Below, piece by piece: positions 1-9,400 of a stretch of 64,000 nucleotides of DNA. Under the pieces are notes generated by a model. The model saw only the letters and a program-made list of their open reading frames with translations, searched no databases and was not told the origin of the DNA. Position 1 is the stretch's first letter. Each line of letters opens with the position of its first letter. Source of the DNA: Putridiphycobacter roseus (lineage in GTDB: Bacteria; Bacteroidota; Bacteroidia; Flavobacteriales_D; Crocinitomicaceae); NCBI RefSeq assembly GCF_003234935.1, contig NZ_QKSB01000010.1, forward strand, positions 1 through 64,000, given 5' to 3'. A program made the position numbers and the translations under genes.

Positions 1-76
1 ACGTTTCACATACCCCATGTTTTCTGATGTTTTCATTACACTACTGTTTTAGTGTATCGCTATTTCAGGACGTGAC

Positions 77-478
77 AAGTTAAATAGAGAAAGAGTCCTG
101 ACGTTTATCGTCAAGGCTTTTTGTATGGATGCTAAGACTACAGAAGATGTAATTACTGCGTTAGAAAAAGGTAAAAAACAAAGTACGATTATTACAAAAG
201 CCATTGGTTGTCCTATCAAGCCGAGCAAAGGATAACAAGAGTTTACGTTTAAGTTAAATAGAGAAAGAGTCCTGACGTTTATCGTCAGGGCTTTTTTGTA
301 TGGATACTAAGTCTACAGAAAATGTAATTACTGCGTTAGAAAAAGGTAAAAAACAAAGTACGATTATTACAAAAGCCATTGGTTGTTCTATCAAGCCGAG
401 CAAAGGACAACAAGAGTTTACGTTTAAGTTAAATAGAGAAAGAGTCCTGACATTTATCGTCAGGGCTTTTTTGTATGG
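77..478. repeat. 175-bp tandem repeat, two full copies and one partial
   Basis: Two full units (about 77-250 and 251-425) and a third partial unit (426-478) are nearly identical, with periods of 174 and 175 bases. Each begins AAGTTAAATAGAGAAAGAGT, then has a hairpin (CCTGACG, loop TTTAT, CGTCAGG) and a T-run. The two full units continue with a short open frame. Differences are single substitutions and one base in the T-run. No gene lies within. The stretch from 1 to 76 and from 479 to 577 shows nothing else I can name. Confidence 0.85.
268..297 (+). terminator. Rho-independent terminator-like hairpin, best of three repeat copies
   Basis: The stem AGTCCTGACG pairs with CGTCAGGGCT (10 pairs, one G-T) around a TTTAT loop and is followed by six T residues counting the last base of the stem. 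Sister hairpins lie at 94-122 (one mismatch in the stem) and 443-472 (mismatch at the loop). Three terminators in tandem on the plus strand would block read-through from the left. They may instead be passengers of the repeat. Confidence 0.6.
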
Positions 479-506
479 CATAGAACTACTGTACTCGCCT
501 ACTTAA
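300..506 (+). pseudogene. short open frame in repeat, possible transposase HTH fossil
   Basis: The frame encodes 68 residues, but its last third simply reads through the next repeat's terminator hairpin, so it is unlikely to be a functional gene. The first copy of the repeat (126-234) holds the same frame, ended by TAA after 36 codons. The stretch ALEKGKKQSTIITKAIGC loosely resembles the first helix-turn-helix of IS30-family transposases. A shifted frame then reads YQAEQ, like the conserved segment following that HTH, as if the middle were deleted. The resemblance is weak and is my inference. Confidence 0.2.
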
Positions 507-577
507 ATAAACTTATTGTTTTATGCTATTAGGATTTAAATAGCAGTACCTTTAATGAAAATATAAATAAGAGATTC

Positions 578-814
578 ATGAAGTATGAAACCTGGTTAAC
601 TTATTCCAATATGTCGATAGCGGTACAAATTAAAGAAGGACTTTATCACTGCAGTCAATTTGGATCGAACCAGGAAAAGAAAAAAGATTCTAAAGTCTGC
701 AGTAGCATTGTAGAATTAAAGTTTTTTTTATTGTCTTATCCAAATGCGCCTAAAAAAGACATATTGGCATTTATTAGTAAATTAGAAGCTAAAAAGAGTG
801 TTACTGGAAAGTAG
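578..814 (+). CDS. hypothetical protein, 78 aa
   Basis: I do not recognise this small soluble protein. It is basic in its C-terminal half and has two cysteines (CHCS-like and VCSS segments) but no clear zinc motif, signal peptide or membrane helix. It is preceded by TACCTTTA at 547-554, seven of eight positions of the Bacteroidota -7 element, which would start transcription about 20 bases ahead of the ATG. It stands alone between the repeat array and the next small gene, on the same strand. Codon use looks ordinary for the window. It is probably a real gene, but nothing beyond the open frame and the promoter-like site supports it. Confidence 0.5.
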   Translation: MKYETWLTYSNMSIAVQIKEGLYHCSQFGSNQEKKKDSKVCSSIVELKFFLLSYPNAPKKDILAFISKLEAKKSVTGK

Positions 815-872
815 AAACGTTTTACTAATGCTTATTCACCTTTAACATAACCACCTTAATATTAAATATATT

Positions 873-1229
873 ATGAATAAAAAAGTCATTTCAAAAATAG
901 TTGAAGAAATTAAATTAACGGAACCGATTAAACTTCAAGTAAACGGATCGAAAGACAATAGTCCTGCACCGATTGGTTATTCCCGTTCGGACAAAAAATT
1001 TATGCCGGACATTGTTGCAAAATTCAAGAATAAAAGAGACATATATGCAATAGAAAAGGATATTTCCGATAATGACATCCATTTATTAGTTTCGAAATGG
1101 ATATTATTTTCTGCTGAAGCTAGGAAATACTTTGGGACATTCTATATCGTTATACCTAGTGCACAAGAAGAAGAATTCGAAAAAATAATTATAGAAAAAC
1201 AGTTAGAAGTTAAATTGATTTTAATATAA
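873..1229 (+). CDS. conserved-looking hypothetical protein, 118 aa
   Basis: This is a compact soluble alpha/beta protein without signal peptide or membrane helix. The middle reads MPDIVAKF...YAIEKD, then an amphipathic helix (HLLVSKWILFSAEARKYF) and a strand FYIVIPS. The order PD, beta strand ending in E-K, then helix and strand recalls the PD-(D/E)xK nuclease-like fold, but the E-x-K spacing is not canonical, so I do not call a nuclease. The C-terminus is a helix-strand (EKIIIEKQLEVKLILI). It is followed at once by a strong bidirectional terminator and converges on the imelysin operon. The ATG start at 873 is the only good one. Confidence 0.65.
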   Translation: MNKKVISKIVEEIKLTEPIKLQVNGSKDNSPAPIGYSRSDKKFMPDIVAKFKNKRDIYAIEKDISDNDIHLLVSKWILFSAEARKYFGTFYIVIPSAQEEEFEKIIIEKQLEVKLILI

Positions 1230-1246
1230 TTTCTAACTTATAGCAT

Positions 1247-1281
1247 AAAACGCCCATTAAATTGATTTTAATGGGCGTTTT
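1247..1281. terminator. bidirectional Rho-independent terminator
   Basis: A perfect 15-bp stem (AAAACGCCCATTAAA with TTTAATGGGCGTTTT) encloses a five-base loop (TTGAT). A-run and T-run flank the GC core, so it works in both directions. It separates the convergent gene ending at 1229 (plus) from the one ending at 1304 (minus). Confidence 0.9.
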
Positions 1282-1303
1282 ACTTTCACTAAACTATAAA
1301 AAT

Positions 1304-2320
1304 TTAATCCCCGTCGTTATCCCCAAAGGTTAGTGAAATACCAATGAGTGTTGGAATGTCTATTTTAAAACGTACCATCAATGCTTTGATTTTAGTCACG
1401 TATTCGGTTAATTTTTCTGGATTATTTTGATAATAGTAAGCATAATCATTTTCGAGTGCATCACCATATTCAACCAAAGCTTTAAAATCATCTAAGACTA
1501 AATTTGCGACTTTTTTATCTTTTTTTCTAATGTGGTTATAAATCGAATTAAAGTCGCTCGTACCTTCCCCAATAAATACTTCATATGCCATTTCAATACT
1601 TTCCTTAACAAAGGCAAGCCTTGACGTTTCGTAATAAGGGGCTTCCAGGACAGGAGTTCCTATTTTTTTAATGACCAAGTCCTCCAACACGTGAATAATT
1701 CTGTTGACAATCATGTTATAGGACCCTTCCACTCCTTCATCAGTCATACTTTCAAAATTGCTTTGGTAAACCGACCAAGAAAATTCAATATTTGCCATTT
1801 CAAGACTAATGGCTTCTATTTGCCATTCCAAAAAGGTACGGTATCTTGCAGACTGTGAAATGGAATCATTTGCTTGTGTATTATTTAATAAATATTCTAT
1901 AGCAGACAGTCCTTTTACTTTATTATTTAAAGATTGAATTCCTTCGGCCAATGTTAGGGAATTATCTTGGTATACCTCCCAAATTTCATTGGTATCAATA
2001 CTGGCTTTATAAAAGCGGTTGTAGACATATATTTTACTGATATCGCCAAAATTATAGAGTAAAATGGCATAGGCATCATCCAAATACGCTTGGTAGGTAT
2101 TTTGGAACACTTCTATTTCCGCAATAGTAATATCATTGTCATTAATGGCTCTCCAATTTTGCAATAAAGCTTTGGACGATAAATTCACTTCGTCTAATTC
2201 TGGTGCTATTTTTAATTCATACAATGCGGGTAAAAATTCTTTTATTGTAAATTTATTTTTTTTACAAGCCATTAAGCCGACGCTTATTATAGCCAAAAAT
2301 AGGGCGGTTTTTTTCATCAA
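1304..2320 (-). CDS. imelysin-family (IrpA-like) lipoprotein, divergent paralogue
   Basis: This is the last gene of a three-gene operon. The N-terminus is a lipoprotein signal (GLMACKK, lipid Cys about residue 19), so the mature protein is probably anchored in the periplasm or outer membrane. The rest is helical and matches the imelysin/M75 family organisation, with the segment GLSAIEYLLNN at the place where imelysins carry GxHxxE. Here the histidine is replaced by serine, so the metal-binding or catalytic motif is incomplete, as is usual for the second paralogue in such loci. The ATG overlaps the stop of the upstream di-heme gene (ATGA). A role in iron handling is inferred from the operon. 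Confidence 0.8.
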   Translation of the reverse strand: MMKKTALFLAIISVGLMACKKNKFTIKEFLPALYELKIAPELDEVNLSSKALLQNWRAINDNDITIAEIEVFQNTYQAYLDDAYAILLYNFGDISKIYVYNRFYKASIDTNEIWEVYQDNSLTLAEGIQSLNNKVKGLSAIEYLLNNTQANDSISQSARYRTFLEWQIEAISLEMANIEFSWSVYQSNFESMTDEGVEGSYNMIVNRIIHVLEDLVIKKIGTPVLEAPYYETSRLAFVKESIEMAYEVFIGEGTSDFNSIYNHIRKKDKKVANLVLDDFKALVEYGDALENDYAYYYQNNPEKLTEYVTKIKALMVRFKIDIPTLIGISLTFGDNDGD

Positions 2321-3696
2321 AGTGAGTTTATAAATTTAAGCACTTGTGCTCTCTGCGTTTTAGGAAGTGCCTTATACCTGTTTTTTGTAGTTTCGGCTTC
2401 ACCACCATGCCAAAGGATTGCTTCTTCAATATTTCTTGCCCTACCGTCGTGTAATAGGTAGGTATGTCCATTTACTGTTTGAATCAAACCAATACCCCAT
2501 AACGGTTGGGTACGCCATTCTTTACCTTCCGCTAAAAATATGGGACGATTATCTGACAGTTCCGTTCCCATATCATGCAATAACATATCCGAATAAGGAT
2601 GAATTAATTGCTTATTTAAATAAGAAAACACATGTGAATTACCTGTTTCAAAAGTATTTGTATGACAAGCGATACATTGTAATTCTGAAAACAATAATTC
2701 CCCTTGAATAACATCCTCATCCGCCACATTTCTTCTGGCTGGAACAGCCAAAGAGCTCGCGTATAAAACGGTTTTTTCTAAATCATCTTTTTCTATTTCT
2801 ACTTCACCACCATCTTCTAAATTCAAACACTCTGGTTGATTATCGGTATGGTTTTCATTGGGAAATAAATAGGATTTTATGCCTAAGTCACCTTGAAAAG
2901 CCGCAGCAACTTGTTGCTTTAAACTAGGCTGTCCTGCTTTCCAACCAAAAAGTCCTAATTGCATATCACCTGACTCAATATCCCAAACATAATTTGCTTT
3001 ACCTGAAATGCCATCACCATTGGCATCATTTTCATCTACATTAAGCAATATATCAGCAGAATTGATAGCTTCAAGTAGGCCAAGTCCTATCATTTGTTGT
3101 CCAATTCGAGGTGACATCATAATGTTTGGTGAAAGGGCACCATAATTTAATTTAATCAAGCTATAAATTGGTTTTCTTAACGTGTAAGGAGTCCCATCTT
3201 CAAATTCACCGGAAGTATATTCAAAATTAACATGGATAACACCTTCGTCCTTTACGCCATTTATTGATTTATCGTTAAATTGTCCACCATATATTGGATC
3301 ATCTATCGGACTGCCATCTGGGTTATTTCCAGTACTCAATCGAATTAAAAAACCGGTAGCATTATCATCTATGGATAAAATTGGCGCCCCTCTTCCATCT
3401 TTAAAATGACAAGCCGAGCAAGATTTTGCATTTAAAAGAGGGCCGATACCATCTCTTGCTTTCGCAGAAGCTGGTGCCGACACCCAATTTTGGTTAAAGA
3501 AACTATTTCCGACAAAAAATAATAATTCTTTATCGTTAGACATACTTGACATGGCATGTCCAAATGCGTTTTCAGATTCGTCGAAAATAGTGCCATTTTT
3601 CCCACCACTATATAATCTATAGTCTGTAATTACAGCTTCCTTTCTACAAGAAAGCATCATAAGGAATAAAAGTATAAGTGGATAGGTTAATTTCAT
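2317..3696 (-). CDS. di-heme oxidoreductase family lipoprotein (DHOR, COG3488-like)
   Basis: The 459-residue protein starts with a lipoprotein signal (MMLSCRKE, lipid Cys17). It has two c-type heme motifs, CSACH at residues 93-97 and CIACH at 341-345, spaced as in the di-heme 'thiol oxidoreductase' family (DUF1111), which is distantly related to bacterial cytochrome c peroxidases. A VDENDANGDG segment near residue 220 looks like a calcium-binding loop. In Bacteroidota and other Gram-negatives this family sits between two imelysin genes, as here, and is thought to take part in periplasmic iron oxidation or uptake. The precise reaction is not settled. The start overlaps the previous stop (TAATG). 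Confidence 0.9.
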   Translation of the reverse strand: MKLTYPLILLFLMMLSCRKEAVITDYRLYSGGKNGTIFDESENAFGHAMSSMSNDKELLFFVGNSFFNQNWVSAPASAKARDGIGPLLNAKSCSACHFKDGRGAPILSIDDNATGFLIRLSTGNNPDGSPIDDPIYGGQFNDKSINGVKDEGVIHVNFEYTSGEFEDGTPYTLRKPIYSLIKLNYGALSPNIMMSPRIGQQMIGLGLLEAINSADILLNVDENDANGDGISGKANYVWDIESGDMQLGLFGWKAGQPSLKQQVAAAFQGDLGIKSYLFPNENHTDNQPECLNLEDGGEVEIEKDDLEKTVLYASSLAVPARRNVADEDVIQGELLFSELQCIACHTNTFETGNSHVFSYLNKQLIHPYSDMLLHDMGTELSDNRPIFLAEGKEWRTQPLWGIGLIQTVNGHTYLLHDGRARNIEEAILWHGGEAETTKNRYKALPKTQRAQVLKFINSL

Positions 3697-4865
3697 TACT
3701 CTGGTAAAGCGGTATTAATAGATAGTCCTAAGTGATTTCCTACTTCGGCAATAACATCTCCTAAATCTCTTAAATCATTGATTGAGTTGTTAATTGCTCC
3801 AGTAGATCCTGGTTGTTCTAAAGTTAAAGCATAGTCAAACGGTACAGAAATACTATGAACACTTGCATTACAAGCCGCCAAGGCATCTCTTAATTTTTGA
3901 CTCAATTCCTCATCTGATTTTTCAACTACATCTGCAAGGGAAGTTCCTGAAACAACAGCGCCATTGGTTCTAGTATAAGTACCTAAACATACATTTTCAA
4001 TTCCTTGAAAATTTAAAATAATATCTTGGTGTGTATTGTCTGAAAAACAAGAATGTTCATCTTCTTGATCTTGGTTATCTAAAGCAGTAAAGATTCTTTC
4101 TCCAGCTAACTCAGATTTACTCAATACCCCTATTCCAGTCATTACATTATTTAAAGCATCATCTGCATCCATAGCTAAATAGGTAGTTCTATAAGCGCCA
4201 CCTTCTTTCCATTCATTCACCATCAAAGTTAAGTGTTCTACTAATAAATCAGCACAAACTTTTAAATAAATGCCTCTTTTTTCTTGATTCGACGCAGTTC
4301 CGTTTGCCCCTACTACATAATCCGTATATGGTCTATCCCCTTTTGTTTTTAAAGCAGTGTTTACATCATCTTGTCCCCACAATAAAAACTCAATAGCATG
4401 ATAACCAATACTAATATTTTCTTCACCACCTTTTTCGTTTAATTCTTCTAAAATGGTTTTTTCAATATTTACTGAAGGATCGTTAATAATTCCTGTAGTG
4501 GCATCACCTTCAACATAATCGATATAAGCTTCATCTAATGGCCATGCATTTAATAATCCTTCTGGTCCATCTGCATCATCAATTGGTCCACCTGCAAATC
4601 TAAAGGCTTCCGTTTGTCCGTAAGGTACTCTAGCTGCCAACCATGCTTCTTTAGAAGCTTCAAAATTTACTGCAGTTGGATTATCCACAAAGTCATAAAT
4701 AGTCGTTTTTAAAGCTTTTGCCAATTCATAACTGTCTTCATAACCAGCAGAAACTAATTCCGCATACGTGACTTGATACTCTTCTTTAAGATTCGTTACT
4801 TTTTTCTTTTTACAGGCACTTAATCCAATTAAGGCAATACCAATAATTACAATACTTTTTCTCAT
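3696..4865 (-). CDS. imelysin family protein (IrpA/ICMP-like lipoprotein)
   Basis: This is the first gene of the operon. A lipoprotein signal (GLSACKK, lipid Cys18) is followed by two helical-bundle halves. The family signature GxHxxE is present as GYHAIE at residues 154-159, followed by FLLWGQD, the hallmark of iron-regulated protein A and imelysin. Proteins of this family are periplasmic, bind or help import iron, and are not thought to be true peptidases in most bacteria. It is translationally coupled with the di-heme gene. The promoter region carries a 17-bp palindrome that fits a metalloregulator site. Confidence 0.92.
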   Translation of the reverse strand: MRKSIVIIGIALIGLSACKKKKVTNLKEEYQVTYAELVSAGYEDSYELAKALKTTIYDFVDNPTAVNFEASKEAWLAARVPYGQTEAFRFAGGPIDDADGPEGLLNAWPLDEAYIDYVEGDATTGIINDPSVNIEKTILEELNEKGGEENISIGYHAIEFLLWGQDDVNTALKTKGDRPYTDYVVGANGTASNQEKRGIYLKVCADLLVEHLTLMVNEWKEGGAYRTTYLAMDADDALNNVMTGIGVLSKSELAGERIFTALDNQDQEDEHSCFSDNTHQDIILNFQGIENVCLGTYTRTNGAVVSGTSLADVVEKSDEELSQKLRDALAACNASVHSISVPFDYALTLEQPGSTGAINNSINDLRDLGDVIAEVGNHLGLSINTALPE

Positions 4866-4892
4866 TTTATTCCGTTTTAAATAGTCTTATTT

Positions 4893-4909
4893 TTATTTAG
4901 TCTAAATAA
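4893..4909. promoter_or_regulatory. putative metalloregulator operator (17-bp palindrome)
   Basis: TTATTTAG-T-CTAAATAA is a perfect inverted repeat with eight-base arms and one central base. It lies just downstream of the -7 element of the imelysin operon, about where transcription should begin, an ideal place for repression. The TTTAG...CTAAA form resembles sites of DtxR/IdeR-like iron regulators in this phylum. Assignment to a regulator is inference. Confidence 0.6.
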
Positions 4910-4915
4910 GGATTG

Positions 4916-4945
4916 CAAAAGTATATTTTTTTTTACCAAAGTCAA
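4916..4945 (-). promoter_or_regulatory. promoter of the imelysin operon
   Basis: On the minus strand TACTTTTG (4923-4916) matches the Bacteroidota -7 consensus TAnnTTTG exactly, and TTG (4945-4943) stands 19 bases upstream as the -33 element. The start codon follows at 4865. Confidence 0.7.
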
Positions 4946-4968
4946 TAAAATGATAGACAAAAAATAAA

Positions 4969-5001
4969 AAAAGGTTCCAACACCAACTGTTGGAACCTTT
5001 T
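4969..5001. terminator. Rho-independent terminator after the efflux operon
   Basis: A 14-bp perfect stem (AAAAGGTTCCAACA with TGTTGGAACCTTTT) has a CCAAC loop. On the minus strand it is followed by a run of T residues. It lies 51 bases beyond the stop of the outer-membrane efflux gene and insulates the imelysin promoter. Confidence 0.9.
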
Positions 5002-5052
5002 AATGATGAAAAAGTAAGCTATTTTAGTTACTCAAACAATGCTAGCCAAACA

Positions 5053-6483
5053 TCATTTCCATCCTCCACCTAGAGATTGGTATAGATTTATCATGGCGAC
5101 AAATCTTTCTTTTTTATATTCTACTAATTCTAATTGTGCATCCAAAGCATCTCTTTGGGTTAACAATACTTCCATATAATCTGCTCTTGCCGACTTAAAT
5201 AAATCTAGAGCAATGGCAATACCATCAGACAAAGCACTTACTTCATTGTTTTTTAGAGCATAGCTTTTTTCTAAATTATCGATATTTGACACTTGGTTAT
5301 ACACTTCTAAATAAGCATTTAAAAGTGTTTTTTCGTAATCAAATACGGTTTGAATCTGTTTAGCGTTTGCATTTAGATAAGCAGCTTTAATTGCTTTTCT
5401 ATTAATTAAAGGTGCCACCGCATCTCCAGCCAAGGAGAACAACATAGATTCTGGTGATTTTACAAGGTATACAGGATTAAACGCACCCAAACCTAAGCCA
5501 GCCGAAATATCGAGTCGTGGATAAAACTGTGCTTTTGCAACTTTAACATTTAATCTAGCAGCCGTTAGTCTTAATTCAGCAGCTTTAATATCTGGTCGAT
5601 ACGACATCAGTTGGGTTGGAACACCAGCAGAAAGTTGGGTTGGAATGTTCGCTAAAAAAGTCTGGGGATTTCGTTCCACCTTTTTCGGATATCGTCCCAG
5701 TAAAAAATTAAGCTTATTCTCCATCTCTATAATAGCTTGTTGTATATCATATTGAATACTTTGCGTATTTAAGACTTCCGCTTCAAACTTGCGCACCGCT
5801 AATTCAGTCGCTTCTCCATTTTGCTTTTGAATTTTCACCGTTTTCAAACCATTTTTTTGAATAAGGATATAATCTTGGATAATTCCCATTTGGGCATCTA
5901 GCGAAAGTAGCTCATAATAAGCGTTTGCAATTTCCGCTACCATTTTAGTCACCATGAAATTTTTACCTTCTACAGAAGATAAATATCTTGCAACAGCAGC
6001 ATCTCTTGAGTTGCGCAATTTTCTCCAAATGTCTACTTCCCAACTCGCATTAAACTGAATATTAAAATCAGGTAATGGTTCCGGAAATTCTTTACCTGGT
6101 TCAATGTCGACATTAGCTTCTACAGCGCCATCTCTTGTATATCTTGGCACCTTATCCACAGCGGCGCCACCACCAAGGTTTAAAAAAGGGAGTAACTCCC
6201 CTTTTTTCGCAGAAATTTCATTTTGAGACATATTTATTTCTTGTAAAATCATGTTCAATTCCTGGTTGTTTTTCAAGGCTGTATCAATGAGCGCAACCAA
6301 ATAAGGATCACTAAAAAACTCATGCCATTTCAATTTTGCAATAGAATTAGTATCACTTAACTGCGTATACTGTTCGGGTACAATTGCATTACTGTTTTTT
6401 TCTTGCAATTTTGGAATTCCACAGGCGGTTAAAAACAGCAAACAAGGAATTGCGAAGTGCTTTATTAATTTATTCTTCTTCAT
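5053..6483 (-). CDS. RND efflux outer-membrane lipoprotein (OprM/NodT family, TolC-like)
   Basis: The 476-residue protein has a lipoprotein signal (LFLTACGIP, lipid Cys21) and two outer-membrane efflux repeats. Landmarks are NNQELNMILQEI near residue 75, the conserved SWEVDIWRKLRN near 147, and the second-repeat motif SYRPDIKAAELRLTAARLNVKVAKAQFYPRLDI near 300. It would form the trimeric exit duct spanning the outer membrane and periplasm. It is the third gene of the adaptor-pump-duct operon and overlaps the pump gene by 14 bases. Length is normal for the family. The substrate cannot be predicted. Confidence 0.93.
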   Translation of the reverse strand: MKKNKLIKHFAIPCLLFLTACGIPKLQEKNSNAIVPEQYTQLSDTNSIAKLKWHEFFSDPYLVALIDTALKNNQELNMILQEINMSQNEISAKKGELLPFLNLGGGAAVDKVPRYTRDGAVEANVDIEPGKEFPEPLPDFNIQFNASWEVDIWRKLRNSRDAAVARYLSSVEGKNFMVTKMVAEIANAYYELLSLDAQMGIIQDYILIQKNGLKTVKIQKQNGEATELAVRKFEAEVLNTQSIQYDIQQAIIEMENKLNFLLGRYPKKVERNPQTFLANIPTQLSAGVPTQLMSYRPDIKAAELRLTAARLNVKVAKAQFYPRLDISAGLGLGAFNPVYLVKSPESMLFSLAGDAVAPLINRKAIKAAYLNANAKQIQTVFDYEKTLLNAYLEVYNQVSNIDNLEKSYALKNNEVSALSDGIAIALDLFKSARADYMEVLLTQRDALDAQLELVEYKKERFVAMINLYQSLGGGWK

Positions 6484-9400
6484 ATTGTATCATATCTTCA
6501 GACAATGGGGAATCGTCTTGGTTTTTAATTAAAGTTTTTCCTTCTGCTAATTTTGCAAAAATGTAATATAATCCAGGAATTATTATAACCCCGAATACAG
6601 TTCCAAAAAGCATACCTCCAAGTGCAGATCCACCAATGGTTTTATTACCAATAGCACCAGCACCATGTGCCATTACCAAAGGAATAAGTCCTGCGATAAA
6701 AGCAAAAGAAGTCATTAAAATAGGTCTAAATCTCACCCTCGCGCCTTCAATTGCGGCCTCTAAAACAGTCAGACCTTCTCTTTGTTTTTGTACGGCAAAC
6801 TCTACAATTAACACGGCATTTTTACCCAGTAAACCTACCAGCATAATCAGTCCAACTTGTGCGTAAACATCATTGGCAAGTCCCATCATTTTCAATAAAA
6901 AGAAAGAACCAAAAACTCCAATTGGTAAGGATAGTACTACCGCAAAAGGCAATAAGAAACTTTCGTACTGGGCAGCTAAAACAAAATAAACAAATACCAA
7001 TACCACCAAAAAGATAAACAAGGATTCGTTTCCTCTTCTTGCTTCATCATATGACAAGCCTTCCCAAGCAATATCATATCCTGTAGGTAATGTCTCTGCA
7101 GCGACTTCTCTAATTGCTTGAATAGCATCTGCAGTGGTAAATCCCTCTGCAGGCAAACCACGAATAGAAGAGGAATTATACATATTGTAACGCGTAATTT
7201 CATTTGGTCCTTGCGTCTTTTTCATTTTCATGAAAGCGGAATAAGGTACCATTTGGTCTTTATCATTTTTAATATATAATTTCAACACATCTGTTGGTTG
7301 TCTTCTATATTCTGGTCCAGACTGGACATATACTTTAAAAAATCGACCAAAACGAATAAATCCTTGTTCGTAAGTACTACCAATTAAAATATCTAAATTT
7401 TCCATGGCTTTACCAATAGATACTCCTTTTTGCATAGCAGCCTCATTGTCTATTTCTAACTCATATTGCGGATAGTTTGCCGCAAAGAAAGTAAACAATC
7501 CGCTTAATTCTTTTCGGGTACCTAAAGCAGTCATAAAGTCTTGGTTTATTTTATCAAAAGCATGGTAATCAGTAGTTGGATTTTTATCTAACAAACGCAT
7601 TGAAAACCCACTAGAAGATCCAAAACCGGGTACTGCAGGTGGTTCAAAAAATTCAATCACGGCACCAAAATCTTTGGTTTTTTCCTCTAACTCTTCCATC
7701 ACCTCATGTACAGAATGCTCTCGGTCGGACCATTGTTTTAGGTTGATTAAACAAGTACCCGCATTAGACCCTCTACCTTCTGTCATAATTTCATAACCAG
7801 CTAAAGAAGTAACAGACTCAACCCCTTCAAGTTCTTCACAAACATCTCTTAATCTTTGCGACACCTCATTTGTTGTTTCCAAAGTAGAACCTGGTGGGGT
7901 TTGAATAATTGCATAAATAGTTCCTTGGTCTTCACTTGGTATAAAACCGGCTGGTAAACTTTTATTCTGAAAGAATATACCTACGCCAAAAGCAATAAGT
8001 ACGATCGCAGTAATGATACGACGATTTACTATCAATCGTAATATTTTAACATAGCGGTTTGTTAATTTATCAAACCCTTTATTAAACTTACCCAAAAACC
8101 AATTTATTGGTGTCTTACGCTTTACTTTCCCATGGGTATTTCTTAAGAATATGGCGCAAAGTACAGGCGTTAAAGTTAAGGCTATAATGGCAGAAAGTAT
8201 AATTGAACTAGCCATGGTAATAGAGAATTGTCGATAAAACGTTCCTACAGGACCAGACATAAACGCTATGGGCACAAAAACGGATACCATTACCGCAGTA
8301 ATGGCAATAATTGCCCCACTAATTTCACCCATAACTACCTTTACCGCACGGTAAGGAGAAAGTCCTGTTTCTTCCATTTTTGCATGCACTGCCTCTACCA
8401 CAACAATGGCATCATCTACCACAATACCAATGGCTAAAACTAAAGCAAACAAAGTGATTAAGTTAATTGACAGTCCAAAAAATTGCATGATAAAAAATGC
8501 GCCAATTAAGGAAACTGGTACTGCTAAAATTGGAATAATAGTCGAACGTAAATCCCCTAAAAATAGAAACACAACAATGGCTACCAAGATAAAAGCATCT
8601 CTTAAAGTATGGGTTACTTGTTCAATGGAGGCATCTAAAAACTTAGAAACATCATAGCTAATTTTGTAATCGACACCTGGAGGAAAGTTCTTTTTCATTT
8701 CTTCCAACTTTATTTTTACATTCTCAATAACTTCTGTAGCATTACTACCAAATGATTGTTTCAGTACAATAGATGCAGAAGGATGGCCATCTAAATTTGA
8801 ATAGATATCAAAAAACTCACTACCTAGTTCTATTTTAGCTAAATCTTTTAAATAAATTATCTCTCCTTCGGCATTGGCACGAACAATTATTTTTTCATAC
8901 TCTTCCGCTTTATTAAACCGTCCCTTATAAGTCAATACATACTCTAAAGATTGTGCTGCAATACCTGAACTTCTACCTAAACGACCAGGTCGACCAACGA
9001 TACTTTGTTCGGATAATGCATCCATTATTTCTTCTGTTGAAATATTGTAAGCTCGCATACGATCAGGCTTTAACCAAATACGCATGGCATATTTTCTACT
9101 GCCTAAAATTTGCGCTCTTGCCACACCTGGCGTTCGGTTAATTTCTGGAATCATTTGCACATTTGCATAATTATACAAAAACTTTTCATCCAAGGTATTG
9201 TCCTTACTATATAGGTTTACATACATCAACATACTTGGTTGAATGGGCATGATTACCACCCCTTCTCTTTGGACCAAAGGAGGTAATAAAGGCATCACCC
9301 TATCGACCCTAGTTTTTACACGTATTACTGCTTGATTTGGATCCGTTCCAGGCTCAAAAATAATTCTTAATGTAGCCTCACCAGCACTTGTAGCATCTGT

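Noticed and set aside
77..478. CRISPR array or integron cassette array
   Set aside because: The units are 175 bases long with almost no variable spacer, and neither short palindromic repeats with unique spacers nor attC-type cores with genes are present.
300..506. The 68-codon frame in the repeat as a real gene
   Set aside because: Its end runs through the terminator hairpin of the next repeat, and the sister copy is stopped early. It is more likely a fossil or chance.
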